Positions 9,605 to 18,128 of a stretch of DNA of 64,000 nt are shown one piece after another. Origin of the DNA: Microcoleus vaginatus PCC 9802. GTDB taxonomy: Bacteria; Cyanobacteriota; Cyanobacteriia; Cyanobacteriales; Microcoleaceae. The notes below the pieces were generated by a model, which searched no databases, had not been told where the DNA came from, and saw nothing but the letters and a program-made list of their open reading frames with translations. The position numbers and the translations under genes are program-made. Within the stretch, counting starts at the first letter, position 1, and each line of letters opens with the position of its first letter. Location of the stretch: positions 3,483,001 through 3,547,000 of the forward strand of contig CP031740.1 of the NCBI GenBank assembly GCA_022701275.1, in the 5' to 3' direction.

Positions 9605-10507
9605 TCAAGCCATTTGTTCGCGGGTTTTGACAGCGACAATGCCGTCTGGCTTTAAACCCTTCTTCTGCTGAAATTCCTTGACGGCTTTATCTGTTGCTGG
9701 TCCAAATTCACCATCAGCCCCAACTACAATCCCAGCCTTTTTCAAGCCTTCCTGAAGCTTGAGTACATCCGAGCCTTCCATTCGGGGCACCGCCAAGCGC
9801 AAGGTTCTGGGTTTGTCATTCCACGGCGCTTTAGGAAACCCTGGAGCAGGAGAGAGATTAAGTGCATTCTCGGTTTGAGGACCAAAACCGCCATCTTCGC
9901 TAATCCTTTCATTAGGATGATTCTGATTCCAAAGCTGCTGAAATGCGAGTATTGATTTGCTGCGAAGATCGATCGTGCCGCCGCCTTGGTAGTCGAAGTG
10001 AGGTGGGTCGCCTGGTAATGGATTCCAGCCATACCGCATTAAATAAACTTCCCAGCCTGTTGCATCTTCAATGTCGATCGCTAACCCAGTTTGGTGGTTG
10101 CTGGCTCCCGGTGGAGCTACAGGATTAGAGTTGTTGAAGCGATCGTTATACAGCAACATTTGCTGAGCGATCGTGCGGTAAGCAGAGTTGATCTGCATCG
10201 TTTGGCCTCGATCTTGAATCGCTCTCTGAAGTGCGTGTTTTGCCGGGCTTTGTACATAGGGAAAGGCTGCATCCAGCAAGTCTACATTGAGGTCATCAAA
10301 ACTGACAAAGGCATCTGGCATCATCAGTTGCAGTTGATAAATTAACTGCTGAGATAAGCCATTTACCACCGCAGTCGAAGACATGGGTGCATCTTGGAGT
10401 AATCCGGGGAAACTGCCTCTAATTTCCAACCGATCCCGTTCGACAAATTCTTCACAGGCTTCGACAATTACAGGTTGATTAAATAGAATATTGCTTGAGT
10501 CAGTCAT
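9605..10507 (-). CDS. M15-family (VanY/D,D-carboxypeptidase-like) peptidase with peptidoglycan-binding domain
   Basis: The protein has 300 residues. Residues 80-180 hold the M15 zinc site: SAYR (108-111), His138 and Asp145 in SNHQTGLAIDIED, and His170 in PPHFDY. The C-terminus (about 232-300) is a PG_binding_1 repeat (GSDVLKLQEGLKKAG..DGEFGPATDKAVKEFQ), and a weaker one lies at about 183-215. M15 enzymes cut D-Ala-D-Ala or peptide cross-links in peptidoglycan. There is no signal peptide: the N-terminus is acidic and soluble, as in phage endolysins. About 80 residues precede the catalytic domain and are unrecognised. The next gene upstream is a GH24 lysozyme with the same C-terminal binding module, which suggests a two-enzyme lytic set. 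Confidence 0.88.
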   Translation of the reverse strand: MTDSSNILFNQPVIVEACEEFVERDRLEIRGSFPGLLQDAPMSSTAVVNGLSQQLIYQLQLMMPDAFVSFDDLNVDLLDAAFPYVQSPAKHALQRAIQDRGQTMQINSAYRTIAQQMLLYNDRFNNSNPVAPPGASNHQTGLAIDIEDATGWEVYLMRYGWNPLPGDPPHFDYQGGGTIDLRSKSILAFQQLWNQNHPNERISEDGGFGPQTENALNLSPAPGFPKAPWNDKPRTLRLAVPRMEGSDVLKLQEGLKKAGIVVGADGEFGPATDKAVKEFQQKKGLKPDGIVAVKTREQMA

Positions 10508-10648
10508 AGTTTTTTTCTAGAATTAGTTTGAATTTGGTCATTTCTAGACGCACAACTCTATCTAGAGAGTGTTATTCTTAAACCTGGGTTCCACGAAGCG
10601 TGTAAAAAATGTTGGATTGCGTCATTCCCCATTTTTACAAAATCGATT

Positions 10649-11548
10649 TTATATTGCCACTTTTTTCCGAGTTTCAGAACCTACCACACCATCGGCAGTT
10701 AGCACTTTTTGCTCCTGAAACTGCCTCACTGCCTTGTCAGTATCATTACCAAATACTCCATCAGCTTCTATATTGATTCCGGCTGCTTTCAAAGCTTTCT
10801 GTACTTGACGAACATCCTCACCTTGCATCATGGGTTCGGTGAGTTTCAAGGTGCGAGGTGCTTCTGCGATTGTTTCCCCTGTTGCTTCTTCGCCTGTTCC
10901 TTCATAGGTTAAGAATGACTGCCAGGGTTTTCCCAAAAACAGCGATCGTTCAGCCAATCGTCGGCGTGTCAGCCCTAGCCAGGGTTCACCATTTACCTTA
11001 TTCCACACAGGAAACTGATTAGCTGCTCCTTGATAATTTCTCTCGTTCAAAAGCCTCAGAAGAGTTGAATCTCCAAAACCTCCTGGCCCCACGTTGAAGC
11101 AGACACAAACCAGTGCAGAAAACTGATTGTCATTGAGCTGAACTTCCACGGCATCCTCAACAAAGGATTCAAATTTTTCTAAATCTATCCTCAGTAATTC
11201 TTCTGCCTGTGTTTGGCTAATCGTCAGCCCGGGAAAAACATCGTTGCCAGTGTGTCCGTAACCAATTGTCCAAACTCCACCGCCGTCATCATAAGCAGTT
11301 AGCTCACATCCTTCAAACGTAGTGAGAAGCTTAAAGCCTTCTCCATTGATTTGCTTTGAACCTCTGCGTTCTGCCACATCAGGCGGTTGTTCGTCGGGAG
11401 GATTAATGTTGTATGTTTTAGCTACGCTGAACTTTAAAGCATCGATTAATGCTTTTACTTGCCCATTTGTATCCGTGACTTTAACGGCTAGGTCGTCTTT
11501 TATTTCGTACACGCGACCATCGCCGAAGATTTCAAGTGATCTTGGCAT
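10649..11548 (-). CDS. GH24 (T4-type) lysozyme with C-terminal peptidoglycan-binding domain
   Basis: In this 299-residue protein, residues 70-215 match phage-type GH24 muramidases. Glu79, Asp88 and Thr94 have the same spacing (9 and 6) as Glu11/Asp20/Thr26 of T4 lysozyme, within FEGCELTAYDDGGGVWTIGY. Residues about 235-299 are a PG_binding_1 module (GEDVRQVQKALKAAG..DGVFGNDTDKAVRQFQ). The first 60 residues are an unrecognised small domain ending at a basic AERRGSK linker (residues 59-65), a plausible site for an Arg-specific caspase. There is no signal peptide, so reaching the wall needs a pore, lysis or another export route. It is the first gene of the minus-strand run lysozyme-M15-caspase-caspase/STAND. 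Confidence 0.9.
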   Translation of the reverse strand: MPRSLEIFGDGRVYEIKDDLAVKVTDTNGQVKALIDALKFSVAKTYNINPPDEQPPDVAERRGSKQINGEGFKLLTTFEGCELTAYDDGGGVWTIGYGHTGNDVFPGLTISQTQAEELLRIDLEKFESFVEDAVEVQLNDNQFSALVCVCFNVGPGGFGDSTLLRLLNERNYQGAANQFPVWNKVNGEPWLGLTRRRLAERSLFLGKPWQSFLTYEGTGEEATGETIAEAPRTLKLTEPMMQGEDVRQVQKALKAAGINIEADGVFGNDTDKAVRQFQEQKVLTADGVVGSETRKKVAI

Positions 11549-12062
11549 TTTAGTTTTTTCTTTTGAAAAGGTAGATTAGCTCGAAAGACGCATCCTGAAG
11601 ATCCCGATCGCCAAACTTTTGCCTGCCTCTCACAACCTGTGAAAAGAGTTTATCAATTCATACTTGTTATCAAAAATCTTTCTTCGATCGGTGATTTCAC
11701 TGATTACGTCTGTCCCAAAGTAAGTTCCGGGATTTTCTCGAACCTTTACAAAAGTTTATTTTTGGCGATCGAGAGCGGTGTGCTGCTTATTCTATTTAAT
11801 GATCGCGATCGCCCAATTCCACCACTATCAAATTACACTTATGAGTCCTGGACGTATCAACTAACCAACGAGCATAGTTGAAACCCACATTCAGCAGCCG
11901 CGACGGGCCGCGTACAGTACCCCGTGCGGATAGAAGTGACTAAGGAGAGACAGTAGTTAGTAAAAATACTTAATAATTTGTATCAGTAAGCATAACCCTG
12001 TTGGGAATGGGAGCCGAAACAGCTCTCGATTCCAGTCCCCCCCAACGGTTTTGACCCAATGA
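11549..12062. other. intergenic region without a convincing gene
   Basis: About 500 bases lie upstream of the lysozyme gene. Short open frames exist on both strands but none has recognisable family content. The promoter of the lysozyme-caspase run should lie in the first 200 bases; no consensus -35/-10 pair was found by eye. Confidence 0.5.
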
Positions 12063-12212
12063 GTTAGAAGAGTGGGTTTGCGACTGTGGGAGTGGGGGCG
12101 TGAGCTTACTCGTGACGATGTGACAAAGGCTTTAGTTTTGTGGAATTTAGCAGCAGGGCGGACAGTCACAGCCGCCGCCCCTAGGGAAACCCGGTTTTGG
12201 TTGATCAATTAA
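12063..12212 (+). pseudogene. possible transposase (TnpB/OrfB-type) C-terminal remnant
   Basis: An open frame after the TGA at 12060-12062 reads ...GRELTRDDVTKALVLWNLAAGRTVTAAAP to the TAA at 12210-12212. The pattern RD.(V/N)xAAxxxxNLAAG resembles the end of the zinc-ribbon region of IS605-type TnpB proteins. A neighbouring frame carries WVCDCG, as expected for one ribbon half if a frameshift has occurred. No terminal repeats or upstream transposase domains were seen, so this is at best a relic. Confidence 0.3.
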
Positions 12213-13482
12213 TCTTAGCTTCAACGCTAGATTTTTCAGATGCCGCAGGTTCCTTTATCTCTGAAATCGCCTTTCGGCTGAAGATTTGGAAGTAGAGGGA
12301 AACAAAAAACTCTTTGACTGGAAAAATGATAAAAGTCAAAGGATTAATTGTGACGATGATATTGCGCGCATCGGCTTTAGCTTGTTTGACAATTTGCTGC
12401 GCTACCCAGTCAGGAGACAGGATGCCGACCGGGTTTAAGTTGCTTTTAAACGGCCCTAAAATCAGTTTGCGAACGATGCAGGGTGCGTCTAACCGGCGCA
12501 GGGTGACTAAATCTCCCAGGGCGCGTTTGCTGAGTTCGTAGAGGGGACTGACAGCGGGAATTACTTCTGCTTCGGAAGTGTTGATCCAGACTTCTTTGCA
12601 AGCGATGTTTTCGTTAGTGCGGACTGTTAAGAAAAAGAGTTCCATCAGCCGCCACGCAGAAAAAGTGTTAATTTCGTAGGAGTTTGCGATCGCCTCTCCT
12701 GTTCTTTCTCCGTGTACATTAATCCCGTGATTGATGACGAGAATATCAATTTTTTCTAACAATAGGGCTAAGTCTGCCTCTTGGCCAGCTTGCCAAGTTA
12801 CGGTTTTTACAGGTAAATTTTCGCCGTCTACATCCAAAGTAATTTCCTCATTTCCAGAGGAGAGGGCGATCACTTTTGCACCAGCTTTGTGCAGGTGTTT
12901 GAGTAGCGAACGACCTAAAGTTCCCGATGCACCGGTGACGGCTACAGTTTTGCCTTTGAGAGAAAGTGCTGTACCCATAAGTTTATCTATTAAGGTGAAA
13001 GTACCGCAATAGTAAGCATTTTGATTGTCGAAGTGATGCCGCCAGTGATAAGGTTTATTAACTAACCACTTGCCAGGGGGAGTAAGGAAGTCTCCCGGTT
13101 GGTGGGTGATGTCGGTTAATTCGTCTGCGCCTTTGATGCCGCACGCGCGGGCGATCGCGCTCAACAAAAAGCCTAAAGTATAAATACAACCCGCTGCTGC
13201 GCCCCAGTGATATTCCGGCAGCCCAAAATAAGCTACAACCCACAGCAACAAGCCCAAAACCATCATCGCCGCACCTTCGGGCACGTCGTGACGCCAGTGT
13301 GCTTGCTTGTAAATTGTCTCGCTGACGGCTGTCAAATTCGGGCGGAAAACGCGGTGATGCCAAGTGTGCAGCTTTTGCAGGGGTGCCCAATAATGGGACA
13401 CGACGTGATAAAAGTCTCGTATTATTTCTGCCCAGCAGACAGAAGTTATTGCCACAGCGCCGACTATCCAGTAATTTACCAT
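12205..13482 (-). CDS. bifunctional sterol-desaturase-like / short-chain dehydrogenase fusion protein
   Basis: The protein has 425 residues. The N-terminal 170 residues are membrane-embedded and carry a fatty acid hydroxylase/sterol desaturase His set: HVVSH, HTWHHRVF, HWRHDV and YHWRHHFDN. From about residue 175 the Rossmann motif TVAVTGASGTLGRSLLKHL starts an SDR domain, with NHG (LVINHGIN) and a YxxxK (YELSKRALGD) active site. The C-terminus is basic and partly hydrophobic (LTFIIFPVKEFFVSLYF). This fusion is a known cyanobacterial arrangement; the substrate, probably a lipid or carotenoid-like molecule, is unknown. The metal ligands look intact. The stop overlaps the transposase-like relic from the other strand. 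Confidence 0.85.
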   Translation of the reverse strand: MVNYWIVGAVAITSVCWAEIIRDFYHVVSHYWAPLQKLHTWHHRVFRPNLTAVSETIYKQAHWRHDVPEGAAMMVLGLLLWVVAYFGLPEYHWGAAAGCIYTLGFLLSAIARACGIKGADELTDITHQPGDFLTPPGKWLVNKPYHWRHHFDNQNAYYCGTFTLIDKLMGTALSLKGKTVAVTGASGTLGRSLLKHLHKAGAKVIALSSGNEEITLDVDGENLPVKTVTWQAGQEADLALLLEKIDILVINHGINVHGERTGEAIANSYEINTFSAWRLMELFFLTVRTNENIACKEVWINTSEAEVIPAVSPLYELSKRALGDLVTLRRLDAPCIVRKLILGPFKSNLNPVGILSPDWVAQQIVKQAKADARNIIVTINPLTFIIFPVKEFFVSLYFQIFSRKAISEIKEPAASEKSSVEAKIN

Positions 13483-13555
13483 GCTCGCACCAGTTTGAAA
13501 TTTGAGATATTAGATATTGTCTGCTTTGAAAGATAACTCAAAATGGCTTTTATTG

Positions 13556-14179
13556 CTAGTCTGGCAGTTGACTCAGGCGTTTTAAAATTTGCAAAACGCG
13601 GTACAATTCATTGCCGGGATTGGAAATAACAAATTCAGCCGATCGCGCATACTGGGGAGTTTCCCCTCTGACTAACTTAACAAAATTGAAGTTAGCACCT
13701 GTGGAAATCATCCCAAAAGTAGGAGTTTCTGAGTTGGGATCGGCCAGCATATATGTCAGGAGTTGTGCGAGTGCTTCGTCAGTGGAGAAAGCAAGTTGTT
13801 TGGATTCAATTACTGTCACCCACAAGTTTGCTTTCATAATTAGGATATCTATTCTGCCTTCGATGATTCTGCCTTCGTCTTCCTCTTGAATGGATCTAGA
13901 CTTTTCGGCTTTGACTTGAAAAGGAGACTCATACAGACCGGCAATAAACAAAATGGGGCTGATGATTGTTAGCTTGACTGCATTTTCCAATACAGGCGGG
14001 GTGTCTACCAAGTTGAAGTATATGTCTTGGACGCGATCGAGCAATTGTTTTTCTGACTCTGTTACTTCGGGTAAGTTTTCTTGCCATTCTGGAAAAAATT
14101 CGGTGTTGCGAACTCGCTGCAAGCCGAAGTTATCGATTAGATAGCGGAGGTTGATGTCTCTTGATTGAATTTTTTGCAT
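13556..14179 (-). CDS. stand-alone type I restriction R N-terminal-like (PD-(D/E)XK) nuclease domain protein
   Basis: This 207-residue protein has the HsdR N-terminal fold: VRNTEFFPEWQENLPEV, then the catalytic EGRIDILIM...VTVIESKQL (Asp, then Glu-X-Lys) of a PD-(D/E)XK nuclease, then ALAQLLTYML and a C-terminal YRVLQILKRL helix. There is no helicase part and no hsdM or hsdS next to it. Single-domain relatives are common in cyanobacterial genomes and usually not part of an active restriction system. The active-site residues are present, so nuclease activity is possible. It stands alone between a desaturase-SDR and a polysaccharide deacetylase. Confidence 0.75.
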   Translation of the reverse strand: MQKIQSRDINLRYLIDNFGLQRVRNTEFFPEWQENLPEVTESEKQLLDRVQDIYFNLVDTPPVLENAVKLTIISPILFIAGLYESPFQVKAEKSRSIQEEDEGRIIEGRIDILIMKANLWVTVIESKQLAFSTDEALAQLLTYMLADPNSETPTFGMISTGANFNFVKLVRGETPQYARSAEFVISNPGNELYRVLQILKRLSQLPD

Positions 14180-14229
14180 TATCTTATCAGAATTTATATG
14201 GTTGTCAATAAATTTAGCATAATTGGATT

Positions 14230-14262
14230 TTTAACCGCAGATGAACGCAAATGAACGCAGAT
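14230..14262. repeat. CGCAGATGAACG-type short direct repeat
   Basis: Three imperfect copies of the motif (C)GCAGATGAA / GCAAATGAA occur in tandem just upstream of the HsdR-N-like gene. Related motifs recur near 43257, 57770 and 57940, so this is a dispersed family. Confidence 0.55.
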
Positions 14263-14299
14263 GAAATTCCGAGTAAGTTAATTTTGCTGAGATGTGTGT

Positions 14300-15196
14300 T
14301 CATGGGGATTTTTGATCGGCAATTCGCTGTTTTTGTCCAGCTTGCATTTGCAACAATTGCGGCACGGTTACAAAACGATATCCCTGCTGTTTGAGTTTGG
14401 GAATAATTGCAGATAGTGCCTCGACTGTTTGCTGGCGATTGCCACCGCCGTCGTGCAACAATACGATCGCCCCCGATGTCGCTTGGGATAGCACGGTAAG
14501 AGCGATCGCAGCGGCCGGAGGTTGCAGAAAGTCTTTAGGGTCGATCGACCACATCACCACTACATAATTCTTCTTTTGAGCGTAAGCTGCTAAACCGTTA
14601 TTTAAGCGGCCGCCGGGCGGGCGAAACAAGAAACTTTTTGCCCCAGTCGATCGATAAATATGAATGCCAGTATTATCTATTTCATCTGAGGCTGTTTTTT
14701 CGGTAACATTGTGAGAATAGTGATGCCAAGTATGGTTGCCGATCGCATTTCCCGCTTGCACAACTCTTTTCGCAATTTCTGGATACTCCCGCAAATTTGC
14801 ACCCAAGCAGAAAAATGTGCCCACAACTTGATGTTTGTGCAAAACTTCTAATATTTTCAAAGTTTCAGGCGAAGGGCCATCGTCAAATGTCAGGGCGATA
14901 ACTTTTGAGTTGTTAATACTGGCTTTATAAACTATTTGGCTGTGAAATTGTGCGGGCGGTGCGAAGACTAAAGGTTGTTCGGGAGGTTTGGGAGAGGGAG
15001 TTGCGGAGAGAGAAGGGGGTGTTTTTAGTTTTGGGGGTTTCAGCAGGTTTGGCGGGGGATTTTCAACGGGTGCGATCGGTATTAGCGGATTTGAATTGGC
15101 GGTTTTTCTGTTTTCCGACAACAGAGAAATTGTGATGCTCAATCCGATAAGTATAACGGTTTTAATAACCCGTTTTTTATTGCCTTTGCGACTCAT
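14300..15196 (-). CDS. polysaccharide deacetylase (NodB homology, CE4 family)
   Basis: This 298-residue protein has a basic N-terminus followed by a hydrophobic stretch (VIKTVILIGLSITISLL), which fits a membrane anchor or uncleaved signal. A Pro-rich linker covers about 35-90. The catalytic domain shows the five CE4 motifs: TFDDGPS, HTWHHYSH, RPPGGR, WSIDPKDF (normally W.xDxxDW) and LLHDGG. These motifs bind a divalent metal and remove N-acetyl groups from chitin- or peptidoglycan-like sugars outside the membrane. The substrate is not evident. It is a monocistronic gene downstream of a large inverted repeat. Confidence 0.9.
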   Translation of the reverse strand: MSRKGNKKRVIKTVILIGLSITISLLSENRKTANSNPLIPIAPVENPPPNLLKPPKLKTPPSLSATPSPKPPEQPLVFAPPAQFHSQIVYKASINNSKVIALTFDDGPSPETLKILEVLHKHQVVGTFFCLGANLREYPEIAKRVVQAGNAIGNHTWHHYSHNVTEKTASDEIDNTGIHIYRSTGAKSFLFRPPGGRLNNGLAAYAQKKNYVVVMWSIDPKDFLQPPAAAIALTVLSQATSGAIVLLHDGGGNRQQTVEALSAIIPKLKQQGYRFVTVPQLLQMQAGQKQRIADQKSP

Positions 15197-15312
15197 CCGG
15201 TATAGGATTTATTTTGAACAATCTCATTATGCCTGATTGTTCTGCTAGCTTAAAAGGTTGGTAAATTATTTTTTTTTGCAAAACGTTGATCGCACTAAAG
15301 CTAGACTTAGGC

Positions 15313-15381
15313 AGAAACCGGGTTTTTTTAGGCAAATCAATCGTGGCTAGCCACCCTTTCCGCTATCAAAACCCGGTTTCT
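15313..15381. repeat. AGAAACCCGGTTTT-type inverted repeat with nested palindrome
   Basis: Arms AGAAACCGGGTTTT (15313-15326) and AAAACCCGGTTTCT (15368-15381) are perfectly complementary, and the 41-base loop holds a second palindrome, GTGGCTAGCCAC (15343-15354). It lies 3' of the GHL10 gene on the minus strand. It may end that transcript, but the arms look like a dispersed repeat. Confidence 0.7.
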
Positions 15382-15458
15382 TAATAAAAAATCTACACTT
15401 TCTGGCTCTTTTCGCGACAATAAAACAACGTGATGACACCCTATCTGTCAAGGACTAT

Positions 15459-17102
15459 CTACAATCGGCAAGTTTGCCGCGCCCTTTCATCCTCCGGTTC
15501 TTGCCACCCAAAAGCAAAATGACTCACCGCATTAATTTGCGGCGTCGCCGAGCGAATGGCCCGCATTTGAATCTCCAAAGACGGCCGATTTCTGAGAGGT
15601 TTTCCCCAATCTCCAGCAATGGCAGGAATAATTTTTGCTCCCGCAGGCGCTAAACTCACTGTTCGCTGCACCTGTGGCACAATGCAGCTTACATCCCCAC
15701 AATTTCCGTAAGACATGGCGTGGAATTCCACAGCAGCCGGAAAGCTGTCCCAAGGCTGCAATCTCGAATCATATCCCCCTTCATTTATCGTTTGATTTGC
15801 AGTGGGAAAAAACACTGCTCCTACAGGAATTCCCATCCTTTGAGCTGGTTGAATAGCTATTCCTAAAAAATCTAAAATCCCTTGGACTGCGTGAGCAACG
15901 CTCAGTTTCCAGAGGTCTTTTTGCAGAATGCCGGTATCGGGAAGTGGCGGTGTCGGTTTTGATGTGGGAGTTGCAGGGTTTGGCTTATTAGCGGCGGGAG
16001 TTGTTGAGGCCGATCTTGATGCGGCATTCTCTCTTCTTGAAGGTGGAGTTGCTACTGACATCGCCTGCGGAATTCGCCCCTGCCAAAGAGGTTCTCGCTC
16101 TGTTGGATACTGTTTGACTACTGCTTGAACGTCATTAGGATTGATAAATCCCTTAGTCAAATATCGCTGAATTAAATCTCGCCCTTGCTGATTGTTAGCC
16201 CGCTGCAAAAGAACTTGCTGCGATGCTGGGCCGTAAATCCACAAGTCTTGAACTTTGGTAGCCACTGAAGCGGGTCCGACGCCCCGTAGATAGCGAATGT
16301 AGTCGAATAACATTCCTTGCGGCTTGCGCTTGACTATTTGATTTACTAACAAAGTATAGTCTTGCCGTGCTTGTGGGTTGTACGGATCTATAAAGGCTTG
16401 ATTGCCCGGCACTTCTCCGAAGTCCTCGTTAATTGCTGCGCCTTCAGTTACTGTTAAACTTGTCTGATTTTTACCGTTGATAGCGAGGGTTTGCTGTCTG
16501 TCGGGACGCTGAGCATAGGTATACCCAAAGTTCATGCTAAACAACCAGGCATAAACTTTTAAACCTCGTTGTTTACCTTTGGCGATCGCCTTTTCTAACA
16601 AATCGTATTTCTCGTAACCGCGATTTCTCAAAACAGAAGGCCAAGCTGTCGGATTGTCTGCGACTGGTAGCAGCACTTGACCATCGTAAAACACTTCGAC
16701 ATAGACTTGGTTGTAGCCTTTATTCACAACTTTGTCTAATACTCGATCGAGTTCTCCGGGTCTGACATCGCAGGGATACAAACGCAGCCAAACTGCTTGG
16801 GTTTCCGGCCAAGTTTTTTGGCGACATTCTGCTATTTCTCGCGCGTGTTTGTTCAAAACAGCAAAATATGCTTGCTGAGATTCCGGTTTTCCCGACAGCG
16901 CGGCGCGGCGCAAGTCTTCTTTTTGATTGACCTGTTCTTGGGATAATTGGCAGTAGGCTGATGTTTGGGCAAAAGCTGGTTGATTTCCGATAAACGGCCA
17001 AACAAGCTGGCTGATGAAGCTACTGGTTAAAACAGCAGTTACCGCACTTAAAAAGCGTCGCTGGTGTTGAAAATTCGCGATGCGAGTTGGTGCAATTTTC
17101 AT
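15459..17102 (-). CDS. secreted glycosyl-hydrolase-like family 10 (GHL10/DUF187) protein
   Basis: The ATG at 17102 is preferred over a TTG 69 bases upstream because it gives a plausible export signal (basic MKIAPTRIANFQHQRRFL, hydrophobic core, AFAQ cleavage site). The mature protein is about 500 residues. Conserved GHL10 segments include AVWLRLYPCDVRPGELDRVL, YNQVYVEVFYDGQVLLP, GLKVYAWLFSMNFGY and GMLFDYIRYLRG, the strands of a TIM barrel. A Pro/Thr/Ser-rich insert (about residues 372-400) separates the two halves. The second half has VGAVFFPTANQTINEGGYDS and VEFHAMSYGN. Activity is unproven in this family; a role on cell-wall or sheath glycans is inferred. Confidence 0.85.
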   Translation of the reverse strand: MKIAPTRIANFQHQRRFLSAVTAVLTSSFISQLVWPFIGNQPAFAQTSAYCQLSQEQVNQKEDLRRAALSGKPESQQAYFAVLNKHAREIAECRQKTWPETQAVWLRLYPCDVRPGELDRVLDKVVNKGYNQVYVEVFYDGQVLLPVADNPTAWPSVLRNRGYEKYDLLEKAIAKGKQRGLKVYAWLFSMNFGYTYAQRPDRQQTLAINGKNQTSLTVTEGAAINEDFGEVPGNQAFIDPYNPQARQDYTLLVNQIVKRKPQGMLFDYIRYLRGVGPASVATKVQDLWIYGPASQQVLLQRANNQQGRDLIQRYLTKGFINPNDVQAVVKQYPTEREPLWQGRIPQAMSVATPPSRRENAASRSASTTPAANKPNPATPTSKPTPPLPDTGILQKDLWKLSVAHAVQGILDFLGIAIQPAQRMGIPVGAVFFPTANQTINEGGYDSRLQPWDSFPAAVEFHAMSYGNCGDVSCIVPQVQRTVSLAPAGAKIIPAIAGDWGKPLRNRPSLEIQMRAIRSATPQINAVSHFAFGWQEPEDERARQTCRL

Positions 17103-17575
17103 GGGAGAATTGAATGGGGTTTTCTGGTTTAAATTGGGTGGCGATCGCATTTTTGCGATCGCGCTCAACAAGCAGCTACAAATTTTCTACTTTTTCGCTT
17201 GACTTAGTTATGGCACAAGTCGATCGCACAATGCAAATTCTATCTGGCGGCTATTTAAATCGAACCAGGGCGATCGGGCAAGATAAGACTCGGTGATTCA
17301 AGCGCTGCTATGTTATACAAACTTTCCTCTGCCTAAGTGTTGGCGCGCAGGCACGCGCCTTCGGGTACTCAAAAATAAAGGGGGTAAAAAGCCCGGATTT
17401 GATATCATATCCTGTTCGATTTTTCAGTATTTTTTCCCTAAATTCTGCATAAAAAAGCGCCTGGATACAGTGGGCGCTAAAAGCAGTTGATATTTCTACT
17501 AAAAATTGTTAACACTCAAATATCAAGGATGAAAGATGAATTATTAAAATTTATCCTTGATCCTAAATTTTGAGA
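17103..17575. other. intergenic region with repeats, no gene seen
   Basis: The region holds a GCGATCGC palindrome pair (GCGATCGCATTTTTGCGATCGC, about 17141-17162; here a HIP1-containing hairpin). An inverted repeat, ATCAAGGAT...ATCCTTGAT (17522-17560), lies just 3' of psb27 and could end its minus-strand transcript. The short open frames have no family content. Confidence 0.5.
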
Positions 17576-17974
17576 TTAAGCTCCTCTGTTAAGAGCAGCT
17601 TCAATCTGCTGAAATTCTGACTCAAGACGCTTTTTCAATTTTTCAGGAACGGGACGGTTGGGATAGGAACTGTAATGTCCTGCCAAAGAGTTTAATGCCG
17701 TCCGCATTGTCGTGAAAGATGCCAGCTTGGTAAGAGCGGGATCGCGGCGATATGCAGCAAAAAAATCGTTGATACTTGTGCGAGCAGCGGCTTGAGCGGC
17801 GGCTTTTTCGGGCGCGCCCTCGGGCAAAGTGAGCGCTGTTCTCAAGCTCTTCACTAATGCTAATGTGTCTTGGCCATAATCTCCACTCAGAGTGGCCGGA
17901 ACATTGGTACAGCCCGCTACGCCGATGACAACAACTAATACCAGGGCTAACAGACGGGAAATGTAATGCTTCAT
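17576..17974 (-). CDS. psb27: photosystem II assembly lipoprotein Psb27
   Basis: The ATG at 17974 starts MKHYISRLLALVLVVVIGVAGC, a lipoprotein signal ending in a lipobox Cys; the upstream extension to 18010 spoils this signal. The mature part (about 110 residues) has the Psb27 four-helix pattern: DYGQDTLALVKSLRTALTL, TSINDFFAAYRRDP, FTTMRTALNSLAGHY, and KLKKRLESEFQQIEAAL. Psb27 binds CP43 on the lumen side of photosystem II during assembly and repair and keeps extrinsic subunits off until the Mn cluster is made. It is followed on the minus strand by the deacetylase and glycosidase genes, which are unrelated. The identification is firm. Confidence 0.95.
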   Translation of the reverse strand: MKHYISRLLALVLVVVIGVAGCTNVPATLSGDYGQDTLALVKSLRTALTLPEGAPEKAAAQAAARTSINDFFAAYRRDPALTKLASFTTMRTALNSLAGHYSSYPNRPVPEKLKKRLESEFQQIEAALNRGA

Positions 17975-18094
17975 AAGGTTTAGAAAAATGGAAGCGAAAA
18001 CGGCAATCAAAATTAACCTTTATCCTATCTCGAATTGAGTTAATAATGCCAATTTTTCATTTTTTTGTACCATTACCATGAAACAGAAAGTTTG

Positions 18095-18128
18095 TCAATC
18101 TAAAATCTAAAATCTAAAATCTAAAATC
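18095..18128. repeat. TCTAAAA heptanucleotide tandem repeat
   Basis: About four and a half copies of (A)TCTAAAA run between psb27 and recF. The last copy supplies the recF stop codon (TAG read on the minus strand at 18121-18123). The same array, with the same CTAAAATCGAT edge, occurs near 56930-56960, and in reverse at 39072 and 42385. Confidence 0.85.

Noticed and set aside
11639..11881. 80-residue plus-strand frame upstream of the lysozyme
   Set aside because: No recognisable motif, no SD, and it lies in the expected promoter region.
11957..12208. 83-residue minus-strand frame
   Set aside because: It is the complement of the transposase-like relic and has low-complexity basic composition.
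17103..17171. TTG-initiated extension of the GHL10 protein
   Set aside because: The ATG at 17102 gives a normal signal peptide, which the extension would bury.
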